Positions 6,992 to 15,503 of a stretch of 64,000 nucleotides of DNA are shown piece after piece; position 1 is the stretch's first letter; each line of letters begins with the position of its first letter. The translations under genes and the position numbers were made by a program. The stretch lies in NCBI GenBank assembly GCA_036382775.1, contig DASVHD010000005.1, positions 1-64,000 of the forward strand. The letters run 5' to 3'. Source of the stretch: a bacterium (GTDB lineage: Bacteria; Hydrothermota; Tepidihabitantia; SM23-42; JAOAFX01). The notes under the pieces are model-generated. The model was not told the DNA's origin. It did no database searches and was given only the letters and a program-made list of their open reading frames with translations.

Positions 6992-9900
6992 ATGAATTTT
7001 AAACCGGTACCAAAGGACCTGAATTTCCCTGAGATCGAGCGCAGGATCCAGAAGTTCTGGGATGACAACAACGTTTTTGAAAGCTATAGGGTGAAGAACA
7101 AGGGTAAGAAAAAATGGTCATTCCAGGACGGACCGATCACGGCAAACAACCCCATGGGCGTGCATCATGCCTGGGGCAGGACCTATAAAGACATTTTCCA
7201 GCGCTACCGGACCATGAAGGGGTTTGAGCAGCGCTACCAGAACGGATTTGACTGCCAGGGATTGTGGGTGGAAGTGGAAGTCGAAAAAGAACTCAATTTC
7301 AAATCTAAAAAAGATATCGAAAAGTACGGGATCGGTAGTTTCATCAAGCAATGCATGGATAGAGTGCACAAGTATTCCAAGGTCCAGACCGAGCAGTCGA
7401 TCCGTCTTGGCATGTGGATGGACTGGGGCGACTGGAATACGCCGCTCGATGATAAGGACTGGTTGAAAAAGTGTCACTCATATTTCACGATGAGCGACTC
7501 TAACAATTACACGATCTGGCATTTTTTAAAAAAATGCTTTGAGCGGGGGGTCATTTACAAGGGCACGGATGTCCTGCCCTGGTGCGCGCGCTGCGGCACG
7601 GCGATCAGCGACATGGAGATCGCGACCGAAGGTTACCAGGAGATGTCGCACAAAGCCGTCTTTATCAGGTTCAAACTGCAGGGCCGCGACAACGAGTACC
7701 TGCTGGTCTGGACGACCACGCCCTGGACCCTGACCTCGAACACGGGCGTCGCGGTCCATCCGGATTTCACTTATGTTAAAATAGAGAACGAAGGATCGGT
7801 CTATTACCTGACAAAAAACCTGACCAAGGTGCTGCGCGGTCCGCACGAAGTTTTGGGAGAAATCAAGGGCAAGGATATGCTGGGCTGGACATTTGACGGT
7901 CCATACGACCATCTGAGCGCGCAAAAAGGCGTAGTCCACAAGATCATCCCCTGGGACCTGGTTAGCGAATCCGAAGGGACCGGCATGGTGCACATCGCGC
8001 CGGGTTGTGGAAAAGAGGACTTTGCCCTGGGCAAGGAATTCGGCCTGGCCGTGATCGCTCCGCTGGATGAGCTGGGGTTTTACATGGAAGGGTTTGACTG
8101 GCTTTCCGGCAAGAATGTAAAGGACGTCACCGAGCCGATCATCGAAGACCTGAAAAAACGCGGGGTGCTCTACCATGTCGAGGATTTCTCGCACCGCTAC
8201 CCGGTCTGCTGGCGCTGCGACAGCGAGCTTATTTTCCGTCTCGTTGACGAGTGGTACATTTCAATGAACATGCTGCGCCATGAGATCGCGGATGTTACTC
8301 GGCAGGTCAAAAGCTGGATCCCGAAAGACGGCTTGGCGCGGGAACTCGACTGGCTCAAGAACATGAGCGACTGGTGCATATCTAAAAAGCGCTACTGGGG
8401 CCTGGCCCTGCCGATCTGGGAGTGCGCATGCGGCCATTTTACCGTGATCGGCTCGCGCGAAGAGCTTAAGGCAAAAACAGTACAGGGCTGGGATAAGTTC
8501 GACGGCAACTCGCCCCACCGGCCATGGATCGACGAGATCAAGATCAAGTGCGATAAATGCGGCGCCCTTATGTCCCGCATCCCGGACGTTGGTAATCCCT
8601 GGCTCGACGCCGGCATCGTGCCCTACTCGACCGTCCGGCCGCCGGACGACATGCACCGGCTCGAGAACGGCTATCCGTACGATAGAAAATACTGGCAGGA
8701 ATGGTTCCCGGCCGACTTCATCACCGAGTGTTTTCCCGGTCAGTTCCGCAACTGGTTCTACGCGATCCTGACCATGTCCACGGTCCTTGAGAAAAAAGCT
8801 CCTTTCAAGTACCTGCTGGGTCACGCCCTGGTGCGCGACGAACAGGGTGAGGACATGCACAAGAGCAAGGGCAACGCGATCTGGTTTGAAGACGCAGCCG
8901 AACACATGGGCGCCGACTGCATGCGCTGGATGTTCGCCAAGCATAACCCGGTGATAAACTTGAATTTCGGTTTTGGACCGGCCGCCGAGATAAAGCGGAT
9001 CCTGTTGACTTTATGGAACATATACTCGTTCTTTGTTACTTACGCGAATATCGACAAGTTCGATCCGACGGGCAAAAAGATCGACAATAAAAATCTGACC
9101 AAGCTGGACCGCTGGATCATTTCCCGCATTAATTCTCTGATCAAAACATGCGATGCCTATTACGAAACCTATGATGTCGCGTCCGTGGTCAAGGGATTAG
9201 AGACATCATTCGACGACCTGTCGAACTGGTATTTGCGCCGCAACCGCCGCCGTTTCTGGAAATCAGAAAATGACCGGGACAAAGAAACAGCGTATCTCGT
9301 GCTTTATGACTGCCTGGTCAAGTTGACCAAGCTGGTCTCGCCTATCATGCCTTTTTTTACCGAAGAGCTGTATCAGAACCTGGTCAAAAGCGCTGACGAA
9401 AAAGCGGCCCTCAGCGTACACCTTTGTGATTTTCCTGCGGTCGACGAATCCATGATCGATACGAAACTGGAGAACGAGATCACGCTGGCACGGACGATCG
9501 TTTCGCTGGGCCGGTCCGCTCGCAACAGCAAAATTATAAAGGTCAGGCAGCCCCTGGCCGAACTTATTATCAGCCTGCCCAAGGATGCGGCTGCGCTCGA
9601 TGACGAGGACAAGACGGTCATACTTGAAGAGCTCAATATCAAAAAGATCAAAGAAATGGCGGAGAACATCATCGGTAAGTTCTCCCGTTACACGGTCGCG
9701 CCGAAGTTCGAAACGCTCGGCCCCAGGGTGGGTATGCTTATCAACCGCGTCGCAGCCTGGCTGAAATCCCTTTCTGACCAGGAGATCAATACCCTGTCGT
9801 CAACCGGTGTGCTCAAGAACACGTTCGAAGGCACGGAGGTCACGGTCTTGAAAGATGACGTTGAGCTGAAACTGACCGCGATCGAAGGTTGGGCGATCGC

Positions 9901-10222
9901 GAAGGAAGAAGATTGCGGCGTCTGCATCAACACGAATATTTCTGAAGACCTGGAAAACGAAGGGCTGATCAGGGAACTGATCCATAAGATCCAGCTCATG
10001 CGCAAGGCAGCAGATTTCAACCTGACCGACCGCATCAGGATCACTTATCAGACCGAAACAAAACTCGCTGAAGCGATCAATAAAAATTTGGATTACCTGA
10101 AAAACGAAACCCTGGCTCTTGAGGTCGTCAAGGCAGCCACTGCCGAAACCAAGGGCGAGATCAGCCAGTCGCTCAACATCAACAACCTGAAGATTCAAGT
10201 CGCGCTAAGCCGAGTGAAATAG
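6992..10222 (+). CDS. ileS: Isoleucyl-tRNA synthetase with altered class I signature motifs
   Basis: 1076 residues. It charges tRNA-Ile. The editing domain is present (WTTTPWTLTSN near 240, GTGMVHIAPG near 330), as are the IleRS-type DEWYI segment and the anticodon-binding C-terminal region. The HIGH position reads NPMGVHHAWG (residues 54-62), that is GVHH (56-59) rather than HxGH, and the KMSKS position reads DMHKS (621-625). A GxHH motif is known from a type 2 IleRS clade reported to resist mupirocin strongly; the match here is by eye. Long and otherwise intact, so it is probably the only, essential enzyme. Confidence 0.93.
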   Translation: MNFKPVPKDLNFPEIERRIQKFWDDNNVFESYRVKNKGKKKWSFQDGPITANNPMGVHHAWGRTYKDIFQRYRTMKGFEQRYQNGFDCQGLWVEVEVEKELNFKSKKDIEKYGIGSFIKQCMDRVHKYSKVQTEQSIRLGMWMDWGDWNTPLDDKDWLKKCHSYFTMSDSNNYTIWHFLKKCFERGVIYKGTDVLPWCARCGTAISDMEIATEGYQEMSHKAVFIRFKLQGRDNEYLLVWTTTPWTLTSNTGVAVHPDFTYVKIENEGSVYYLTKNLTKVLRGPHEVLGEIKGKDMLGWTFDGPYDHLSAQKGVVHKIIPWDLVSESEGTGMVHIAPGCGKEDFALGKEFGLAVIAPLDELGFYMEGFDWLSGKNVKDVTEPIIEDLKKRGVLYHVEDFSHRYPVCWRCDSELIFRLVDEWYISMNMLRHEIADVTRQVKSWIPKDGLARELDWLKNMSDWCISKKRYWGLALPIWECACGHFTVIGSREELKAKTVQGWDKFDGNSPHRPWIDEIKIKCDKCGALMSRIPDVGNPWLDAGIVPYSTVRPPDDMHRLENGYPYDRKYWQEWFPADFITECFPGQFRNWFYAILTMSTVLEKKAPFKYLLGHALVRDEQGEDMHKSKGNAIWFEDAAEHMGADCMRWMFAKHNPVINLNFGFGPAAEIKRILLTLWNIYSFFVTYANIDKFDPTGKKIDNKNLTKLDRWIISRINSLIKTCDAYYETYDVASVVKGLETSFDDLSNWYLRRNRRRFWKSENDRDKETAYLVLYDCLVKLTKLVSPIMPFFTEELYQNLVKSADEKAALSVHLCDFPAVDESMIDTKLENEITLARTIVSLGRSARNSKIIKVRQPLAELIISLPKDAAALDDEDKTVILEELNIKKIKEMAENIIGKFSRYTVAPKFETLGPRVGMLINRVAAWLKSLSDQEINTLSSTGVLKNTFEGTEVTVLKDDVELKLTAIEGWAIAKEEDCGVCINTNISEDLENEGLIRELIHKIQLMRKAADFNLTDRIRITYQTETKLAEAINKNLDYLKNETLALEVVKAATAETKGEISQSLNINNLKIQVALSRVK

Positions 10223-10254
10223 TTTTTTTGTTTCTTAATTCCCTCTCCCTTTAT

Positions 10255-10767
10255 TTAAAACTCCAATCTAATAGTATCCATCGGTATTTCCGGTTTCATA
10301 TACTCCAATCTCAGGTCGATCAGCCCATTCACTCTTGATTTTTTACCCTCACTGCTGATCAAAAATGGAATGGCGCCAACGCCGATCTCACCCCAGTAAA
10401 CGCTAAAACAGTATTCTCCGTCAGGCCACGGATAATAATAACCATAGTACATCCTGAATCCATAGATCTTAGTACCGGCTTCAATCATCCCGCTGTAAGT
10501 CCACACCACAGTATCGTTAAGACTAATCGTGTGATATAGATAGTAATCGCGCGTAAGTGTATCAGGGAACCAGATGGCAAAAACAATACTATACACTCTG
10601 CCCGACATCGAATCCCAGTCAACATCATAGATGTATACGTAGCCGGGCGGCAGCGGTTCAAAACCATCGGCCCCAATGTCGAATTGATTATTTCGCGGGT
10701 GATCGCTGCATACGATCATCATCATAAGAAAGAATAAAAACCACAGATACCGGCAATATGCATGCAT
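10255..10767 (-). CDS. Hypothetical exported protein, possible lipoprotein
   Basis: 170 residues with a hydrophobic N-terminus (WFLFFLMMMIVC) that could be a signal peptide ending in a lipobox-like Cys. The rest is aromatic-rich beta-strand sequence (YYGYYYPWPDGEYCFSVYW), suggesting a beta-sandwich outside the cytoplasm. TAGGAGG precedes the ATG. It lies 8 bases after the preceding gene and is co-transcribed with it. Family not recognised. Confidence 0.65.
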   Translation of the reverse strand: MHAYCRYLWFLFFLMMMIVCSDHPRNNQFDIGADGFEPLPPGYVYIYDVDWDSMSGRVYSIVFAIWFPDTLTRDYYLYHTISLNDTVVWTYSGMIEAGTKIYGFRMYYGYYYPWPDGEYCFSVYWGEIGVGAIPFLISSEGKKSRVNGLIDLRLEYMKPEIPMDTIRLEF

Positions 10768-10775
10768 CTTGCCTC

Positions 10776-11183
10776 CTATAAGGTTTTCTTTAATATTACA
10801 TAGACCTTATCATCGCAATACCGGAGATCCAAAAAGGGCTTTTGGCTCAATTCCCGGCGCGAGCTTAGATGCTTGATTTCGAAATAGACCGTTGGGATCA
10901 GGAAAATAACCGCACTAACCACGCAGACATTACGCATATCGGCATAATAAACCACACGGTTCCAATCGTTAGTCGCCCCTCCGATCGTCGTCCGCATTCT
11001 ATAACTGTCATAATATTTGTCGCTTTGCACATTACATGCTACCGCAGCAATGCCGAATCCCCCGCTGATCAACCCGCATAGGAATGTCTGGTTAGCATAA
11101 CTTTTGCCCTTGTGAATGTGGTTTTCCGGTAAGCTGTCGCCAACCGGGGATGCAATTAGAAACCAAATTATAAGATAGTTCAT
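10776..11183 (-). CDS. Hypothetical small membrane protein
   Basis: 135 residues with an N-terminal hydrophobic segment (YLIIWFLIASPVG), a second at about 33-50 and a third around 90-105 (VVSAVIFLIPTVYF). AAAGGAGGAG precedes the ATG. The layout resembles small exported DUF proteins found next to secreted proteins in FCB-type genomes, but I cannot name a family. First gene of a two-gene unit. Confidence 0.6.
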   Translation of the reverse strand: MNYLIIWFLIASPVGDSLPENHIHKGKSYANQTFLCGLISGGFGIAAVACNVQSDKYYDSYRMRTTIGGATNDWNRVVYYADMRNVCVVSAVIFLIPTVYFEIKHLSSRRELSQKPFLDLRYCDDKVYVILKKTL

Positions 11184-11211
11184 GCCGCTCCTCCTTTGAC
11201 ATATACATAAA

Positions 11212-11239
11212 ATGATACATTTTTCCTTTACAAAGTCAA
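11212..11239 (-). promoter_or_regulatory. Promoter of the two small envelope genes
   Basis: TTGACT (11234-11239), 16 bases, TATCAT (11212-11217) on the minus strand, followed by a leader with AAAGGAGGAG before the ATG at 11183. Confidence 0.6.
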
Positions 11240-11276
11240 GTTTGAAATATTACCGATGTCCATCGTGCTATCTGTC

Positions 11277-11304
11277 TTGACTAGTATTTAGATATCGTTA
11301 TAAT
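11277..11304 (+). promoter_or_regulatory. Promoter of the nucleotidyltransferase gene
   Basis: TTGACT (11277-11282), 16 bases, TATAAT (11299-11304). The ATG at 11318 is 13 bases further on, giving a leader of about 7 bases without a Shine-Dalgarno site. Confidence 0.7.
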
Positions 11305-11317
11305 CTTGTTGCTTACT

Positions 11318-12292
11318 ATGAACGTAATAATCCCGGTCGCGGGCGAGGGCGTGCGGCTCAAGCCGCATACCCATATGCTCCCGAAATCACTCCTGCATGT
11401 TGCGGGCAACACGATCCTCGGTCACATCCTGGAAAGTCTGAAACCGCTTAAGATTTCCAGGGTCGTGATCGTTCTGGGCTCAAAGGCCGATGAAATCACT
11501 TCTTTTTGCCGCAACTACCCCGTGAAATTCAAGTTCCAGTTCGTCACCCAGCACAAACGGCTGGGGCTCGGTCACGCGATCCACACCGGTGCCCGGGGTT
11601 TGAACGGACCGACCCTGGTCCTGCTCGGCGACACGATCATCGATCATAACCTTAAGATTTTCTGCAAAGCCGATACGAACATGATCGCGGTGAAAAAGGT
11701 CGCGGATCCCCGGCGCTTTGGGATCGTTGAGGTCAGCAACAAAAACGTAGTTAACGTGGTAGAAAAGCCCGAGATCCCGCCTTCCAACCTGGCGATTGTC
11801 GGTCTTTACTTTTTCCGAAAGATCGAAAAAGTGCACCAGGCGCTCGATCATATCATCAAAAAGAACATCCGCACAAAAGGTGAATACCAGCTCACCGACG
11901 GTTTAAAACGTATGATCCAGCAGGGCGAGCGATTCAAGACCGTCTCCATAACTCATTGGTTCGACTGCGGCACCCCGGACGCGATGATCGACACCAACCG
12001 GCACCTGCTGAAGACAACCCACTATTTCAAAAAAAGAAAAACTGCGGCTATAACCAGTCCGGTGTATATTTCGGATTCTGCGGTGGTCATAAATTCCATT
12101 ATTGGTCCGGATGTTTCGATCAGCGCAAATGTATTTATCAGGGATTCAATTATCAAAGACTCGATCATAAATCGGGACGCAGTGATCGAGAACAGTCTTC
12201 TATCACGATCCATAATTGGACAGAACGCCGTGGTAAAAAGCAGTTATAAAAAGCTGAACGTCGGAGACCACTCGGTAATCGAACTTCCATAA
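11318..12292 (+). CDS. Sugar-1-phosphate nucleotidyltransferase with left-handed beta-helix
   Basis: 324 residues. The N-terminal signature MNVIIPVAGEGVRLKPHT with LPKSLLHVAGNTILGHI is the NTP-transferase (GlmU/RfbA/GalU-like) nucleotide site, and GEYQLTDGL and WFDCGTP are family landmarks. Residues from about 245 form hexapeptide-like repeats (SDSAVVINSIIGPDVSIS). It probably activates a sugar phosphate for surface glycans; the sugar is not determinable. An upstream TTG would give four more residues but falls next to the -10 box. The stop overlaps the next start (TAATG). Confidence 0.82.
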   Translation: MNVIIPVAGEGVRLKPHTHMLPKSLLHVAGNTILGHILESLKPLKISRVVIVLGSKADEITSFCRNYPVKFKFQFVTQHKRLGLGHAIHTGARGLNGPTLVLLGDTIIDHNLKIFCKADTNMIAVKKVADPRRFGIVEVSNKNVVNVVEKPEIPPSNLAIVGLYFFRKIEKVHQALDHIIKKNIRTKGEYQLTDGLKRMIQQGERFKTVSITHWFDCGTPDAMIDTNRHLLKTTHYFKKRKTAAITSPVYISDSAVVINSIIGPDVSISANVFIRDSIIKDSIINRDAVIENSLLSRSIIGQNAVVKSSYKKLNVGDHSVIELP

Positions 12293-13293
12293 TGTTCTGC
12301 ATGCTACCTACCATTTACTGCTTACTTCTTTTTGTCGCCATTGACCTAAATCCTCCGGATCTACGATCGCTTATCCAAACCGGCCTGGATTTTTCATATG
12401 TGGAGAACTTTGACAGCGCCCGGTGCTATTTCGATAATATCACCGCGTTGTACCCTGATAATCCAGCCGGGTATTTTTTCAACGCCGCGTTGTTGCAGCT
12501 GGAAATGATGGACGGATGCAACTTCGATCATGAGAAAGAGTTCTTTGACCTCATGAAAAAGGTCACCGCCATGTCACAGTCAATTATAAAAGCTGGTCCT
12601 GATCCATGGGCGCAATTCTACCTGGGATCGGCTTATGCCTACCGTGCCGTGTACGAAGGTCTGAAAAAGAATTATCTCGAGACTTTCAGTTATGGTGTAA
12701 AGGGCGGCCGCATGCTTCAGGATATTGTCAAACAAGATCCATCCTTTTATGATGCGTACCTGGGCTGTGCAACATTCGAGTATTTCTGGGCGCGTGCCGC
12801 GCGGTACCTGCCCATCCTGAAGCTTGCCGGTGGCAATGCCGAGGAAGCGATCCGGAAAATGCATGTAGCGGCGGAGAAAAGCCTATATTCAGGGCCGACC
12901 GCCCTGAATTCGCTGGTCTTCATATATGGCGAAGAAGGCAAGTACGGCGAGGCCATGATGATCGCCGACAGCCTGCTGGCGCAGTATCCAGGATCCAAGA
13001 CCTTCCTGTGGAATAAAGCTGAACTGGAATACAAACGCAAACACTATGCTGCAGCCCAGGAACTGTACGCCGCTCTTTTCGAGCGATACGACGAAAGCGC
13101 CGGCAACAAGAATTACTCCAACCTGGCACAGTGCAAACTCTTTTCAGGCAAGTGTTCTTTCGAGCTCAAGGACAGGGACGCGGCGCGAACCGCCCTCAAA
13201 GAAGTCCTGCAGTACAAACAATATTCGGCGCGTTACCCCAAGATCAAGGAATACTGCCGCGAAGCGTATGCATTGCTGAGCAAACTGCTATGA
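12292..13293 (+). CDS. Exported tetratricopeptide-repeat protein
   Basis: 333 residues. A short hydrophobic N-terminus (MLPTIYCLLLFVAI) looks like a signal peptide. Then come TPR-like helices: ARCYFDNITALYPDNPAGYFFNAAL, a middle region with YDAYLGCATFEYFWAR, and KHYAAAQELYAALFERYDE. Probably a periplasmic scaffold; partner unknown. The signal-peptide DNA resembles the micro-repeat at about 23512-23556. Start overlaps the nucleotidyltransferase stop by one base. Confidence 0.65.
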   Translation: MFCMLPTIYCLLLFVAIDLNPPDLRSLIQTGLDFSYVENFDSARCYFDNITALYPDNPAGYFFNAALLQLEMMDGCNFDHEKEFFDLMKKVTAMSQSIIKAGPDPWAQFYLGSAYAYRAVYEGLKKNYLETFSYGVKGGRMLQDIVKQDPSFYDAYLGCATFEYFWARAARYLPILKLAGGNAEEAIRKMHVAAEKSLYSGPTALNSLVFIYGEEGKYGEAMMIADSLLAQYPGSKTFLWNKAELEYKRKHYAAAQELYAALFERYDESAGNKNYSNLAQCKLFSGKCSFELKDRDAARTALKEVLQYKQYSARYPKIKEYCREAYALLSKLL

Positions 13294-13302
13294 ACGAAAG
13301 TA

Positions 13303-13430
13303 ACTCTAAATCCGAAATCCTAAATTCTAAACAAATTCTAATTTCCAAAATTCAAAGTTTAGAACATTTGGCATTTGTGACTTTGATATTATTTAGGATT
13401 TAGTGCTTAGGATTTAGGATTTAAATATGC
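13303..13430 (+). repeat. AT-rich imperfect inverted repeat of the TAAATCCGAAATCC type
   Basis: About 128 bases. The left arm has AAATCCGAAATCCTAAATTC, the right arm TTTAGGATTTAGTGCTTAG. It is related to the CCGAAAT tandem inside the coding region at 26856-26887. It fills most of the gap between the TPR and glycosyltransferase genes. Confidence 0.6.
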
Positions 13431-13472
13431 CATGCTCTATCAAAATGATAACAGGAACATTTTAATGATACG

Positions 13473-14741
13473 ATGATAAAATTATTAATGATCTCTTATT
13501 ATTGGCCTCCTTTGGGCGGGCCGGGAGCCATCCGTCCCGTAAAATTCGCCAAGTATCTGCCCCGGTTCGGATTTGAGCCGATCGTCATAACGCGCAGGGC
13601 GATCGCGTACCATTCGCTCGATGGATCACTGGGGCGGGAAACCGAGCAGGTACGTACGATCCGGACTGAGTCACTTGACCCGGCGCGAATATTCTACTTT
13701 GCGGGAATGCGCCTATACCGGCCCAGACCGTGGCATGTCCCCGTCAAAAAAGCGCTGAATTTCCCTGACAGCAAGCTTCCGTGGATCCCATTTGCTTACC
13801 AGGCAGGTTTGAAAGTGGATTTTGATGTCATTTTTGTGACTGCTCCGCCTTTCAGTTCATTTATCACCGGTTACCTGCTCGCAAAGAAAACCGGAAAGCC
13901 CCTGGTCCTCGATTTTCGCGATGCCTGGCTGGAATTCCCTTTTCTTAGATACGATACCAAAGCGGAAAAGAAATTCGTTTCATATTGGGAAGAAAAAGTG
14001 TGCCGCTCGGCCGACCTGATCGTTGTTGTTGACGAGAATATCAGGGATGCCCTGACCGCCAAATACTCAGGCCAGCGTCCCAAAATCCATGTCATACCAA
14101 ACGGTTATGACCCCGATGATTTTGCTGCAGCCGCACTGCCTGAGACCTTTACCATCTCTTACCTGGGAACGGTCAGGAAAGAACGGAACCCTCAAAATTT
14201 TTTAAAAAGCGTTGATGAACTGATCCGGGAAAAGCGATTGTCAAACGCTGACATCAGGCTAAAATTCATCGGGCACATTGAAGAGCATTATCTCGATCTG
14301 ATCAGACCATATGGATTCGCGAAATGCCTTGGCCATCTCAATTACCGGGAAGCGCTGCGCGAATTTTCGAGCGCGCATGCCACCCTCATGATCACGACCG
14401 GCGATGAATACTTCTTCCCCAGCCGGCAGAACGAATATCTCGCGGCCGGTCTGCCCATAATCGTCTGCGGAAGGTCCAGTGGCATGCACCGGCTCGAATC
14501 GGCATTCTCCCGGGGTTATCCGGGATGGATTTTTGACTATGATGACCGCTCCGGGCTCAAACAAAAAATTATGGACCTATACGGACGGTTCAAGAAACAC
14601 GAAATCACCAGGCAGGAAATGCCCTTTAAGGAATACACACGGCAGAATCTGACCGGCAAATTATGCGATCTGATAAAAAAGAAGGCCTGCCGGCAGAACA
14701 ACACGGCTGTACAAGCCGGCAGCCGCTCAAAGGAGCAGTGA
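13473..14741 (+). CDS. Glycosyltransferase, GT4-like
   Basis: 422 residues. N-terminal MISYYWPPLGGPGAIRP is the donor-domain start of GT-B glycosyltransferases; DFRDAWLEFP, VIPNGYDPDDF and the acceptor/donor motif FFPSRQNEYLAAGLPII follow. Likely adds a sugar to a surface glycan or lipid-linked intermediate at the inner membrane. A three-codon ORF (ATGATACGATGA, 13465-13476) with AGGAA upstream overlaps the start, which suggests reinitiation. The next gene begins one base after the stop. Confidence 0.85.
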   Translation: MIKLLMISYYWPPLGGPGAIRPVKFAKYLPRFGFEPIVITRRAIAYHSLDGSLGRETEQVRTIRTESLDPARIFYFAGMRLYRPRPWHVPVKKALNFPDSKLPWIPFAYQAGLKVDFDVIFVTAPPFSSFITGYLLAKKTGKPLVLDFRDAWLEFPFLRYDTKAEKKFVSYWEEKVCRSADLIVVVDENIRDALTAKYSGQRPKIHVIPNGYDPDDFAAAALPETFTISYLGTVRKERNPQNFLKSVDELIREKRLSNADIRLKFIGHIEEHYLDLIRPYGFAKCLGHLNYREALREFSSAHATLMITTGDEYFFPSRQNEYLAAGLPIIVCGRSSGMHRLESAFSRGYPGWIFDYDDRSGLKQKIMDLYGRFKKHEITRQEMPFKEYTRQNLTGKLCDLIKKKACRQNNTAVQAGSRSKEQ

Positions 14742-14742
14742 T

Positions 14743-15495
14743 ATGCCAAAAGAGATATTTTTACAGGCGCTAGACCTGCATAAGAGCTTTCATGATCAAA
14801 AAGCGGTCGACGGCGTCTCCTTTGATGTCTATAAAGGCGAGATCTTCGGGCTCTTGGGACCGAACGGTGCCGGTAAGACAACGACCATCCGCATGCTGGC
14901 AACCGTTTTGAACCCGGACCAGGGAGAAGTGACCGTGGCTGGCCATGCCGTCAGTAAGAACGCGGACCAGGTGCGCAAGCTTATCGGCGTGTGCCCGCAG
15001 GAACTGGCGCTTTTCATGGATCTCTCAGCGTACGACAACCTTGTTTTCTTCGGACGCATGGTAGGATTGAATAAAAAAGAGGCTCATGACCAGGCCATGT
15101 CACATCTTGACGCTCTTGGTCTTAAAGAACGGGCAAAACATAGGGTCAGCAAATTCTCCGGCGGCATGAAGCGCCGGGTTAACCTTGCGATCGCTCTGAT
15201 GGGACACCCGCAGTTGCTCTTTCTCGACGAGCCTACGGTCGGCATCGACCCCCAGTCGCGCAACAATATCTATGAGAATATCCGGTATTTGCGGGACACT
15301 GGCATGACCATCCTGTACACTACCCATTACATGGACGAGGCGGACCGGCTGTGCGATCGCGTCGCGATAATCGACGGCGGCAAGATCCTGGCGCTGGCGA
15401 CACCAGGGGAATTGAAGAAACGCCACGGCGCGTCTGACCACGCGACGCTGGAAGACGTCTTTCTAAAGATCACGGGCCATGCCCTGCGGGACTAA
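14743..15495 (+). CDS. ABC exporter ATP-binding protein (ABC-2 type)
   Basis: 250 residues. Walker A GPNGAGKTTT at about 40-49, Q-loop VCPQEL, signature KFSGGMKRR, Walker B LLFLDEPTVGIDP, switch His in YTTHYMDEADRL. The family is the DrrA/CcmA/Nod type ATPase that powers export of lipids, drugs or polysaccharides. It sits directly before two ABC-2 permeases with which it should form the transporter. Confidence 0.92.
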   Translation: MPKEIFLQALDLHKSFHDQKAVDGVSFDVYKGEIFGLLGPNGAGKTTTIRMLATVLNPDQGEVTVAGHAVSKNADQVRKLIGVCPQELALFMDLSAYDNLVFFGRMVGLNKKEAHDQAMSHLDALGLKERAKHRVSKFSGGMKRRVNLAIALMGHPQLLFLDEPTVGIDPQSRNNIYENIRYLRDTGMTILYTTHYMDEADRLCDRVAIIDGGKILALATPGELKKRHGASDHATLEDVFLKITGHALRD

Positions 15496-15503
15496 ACTCG
15501 ATC

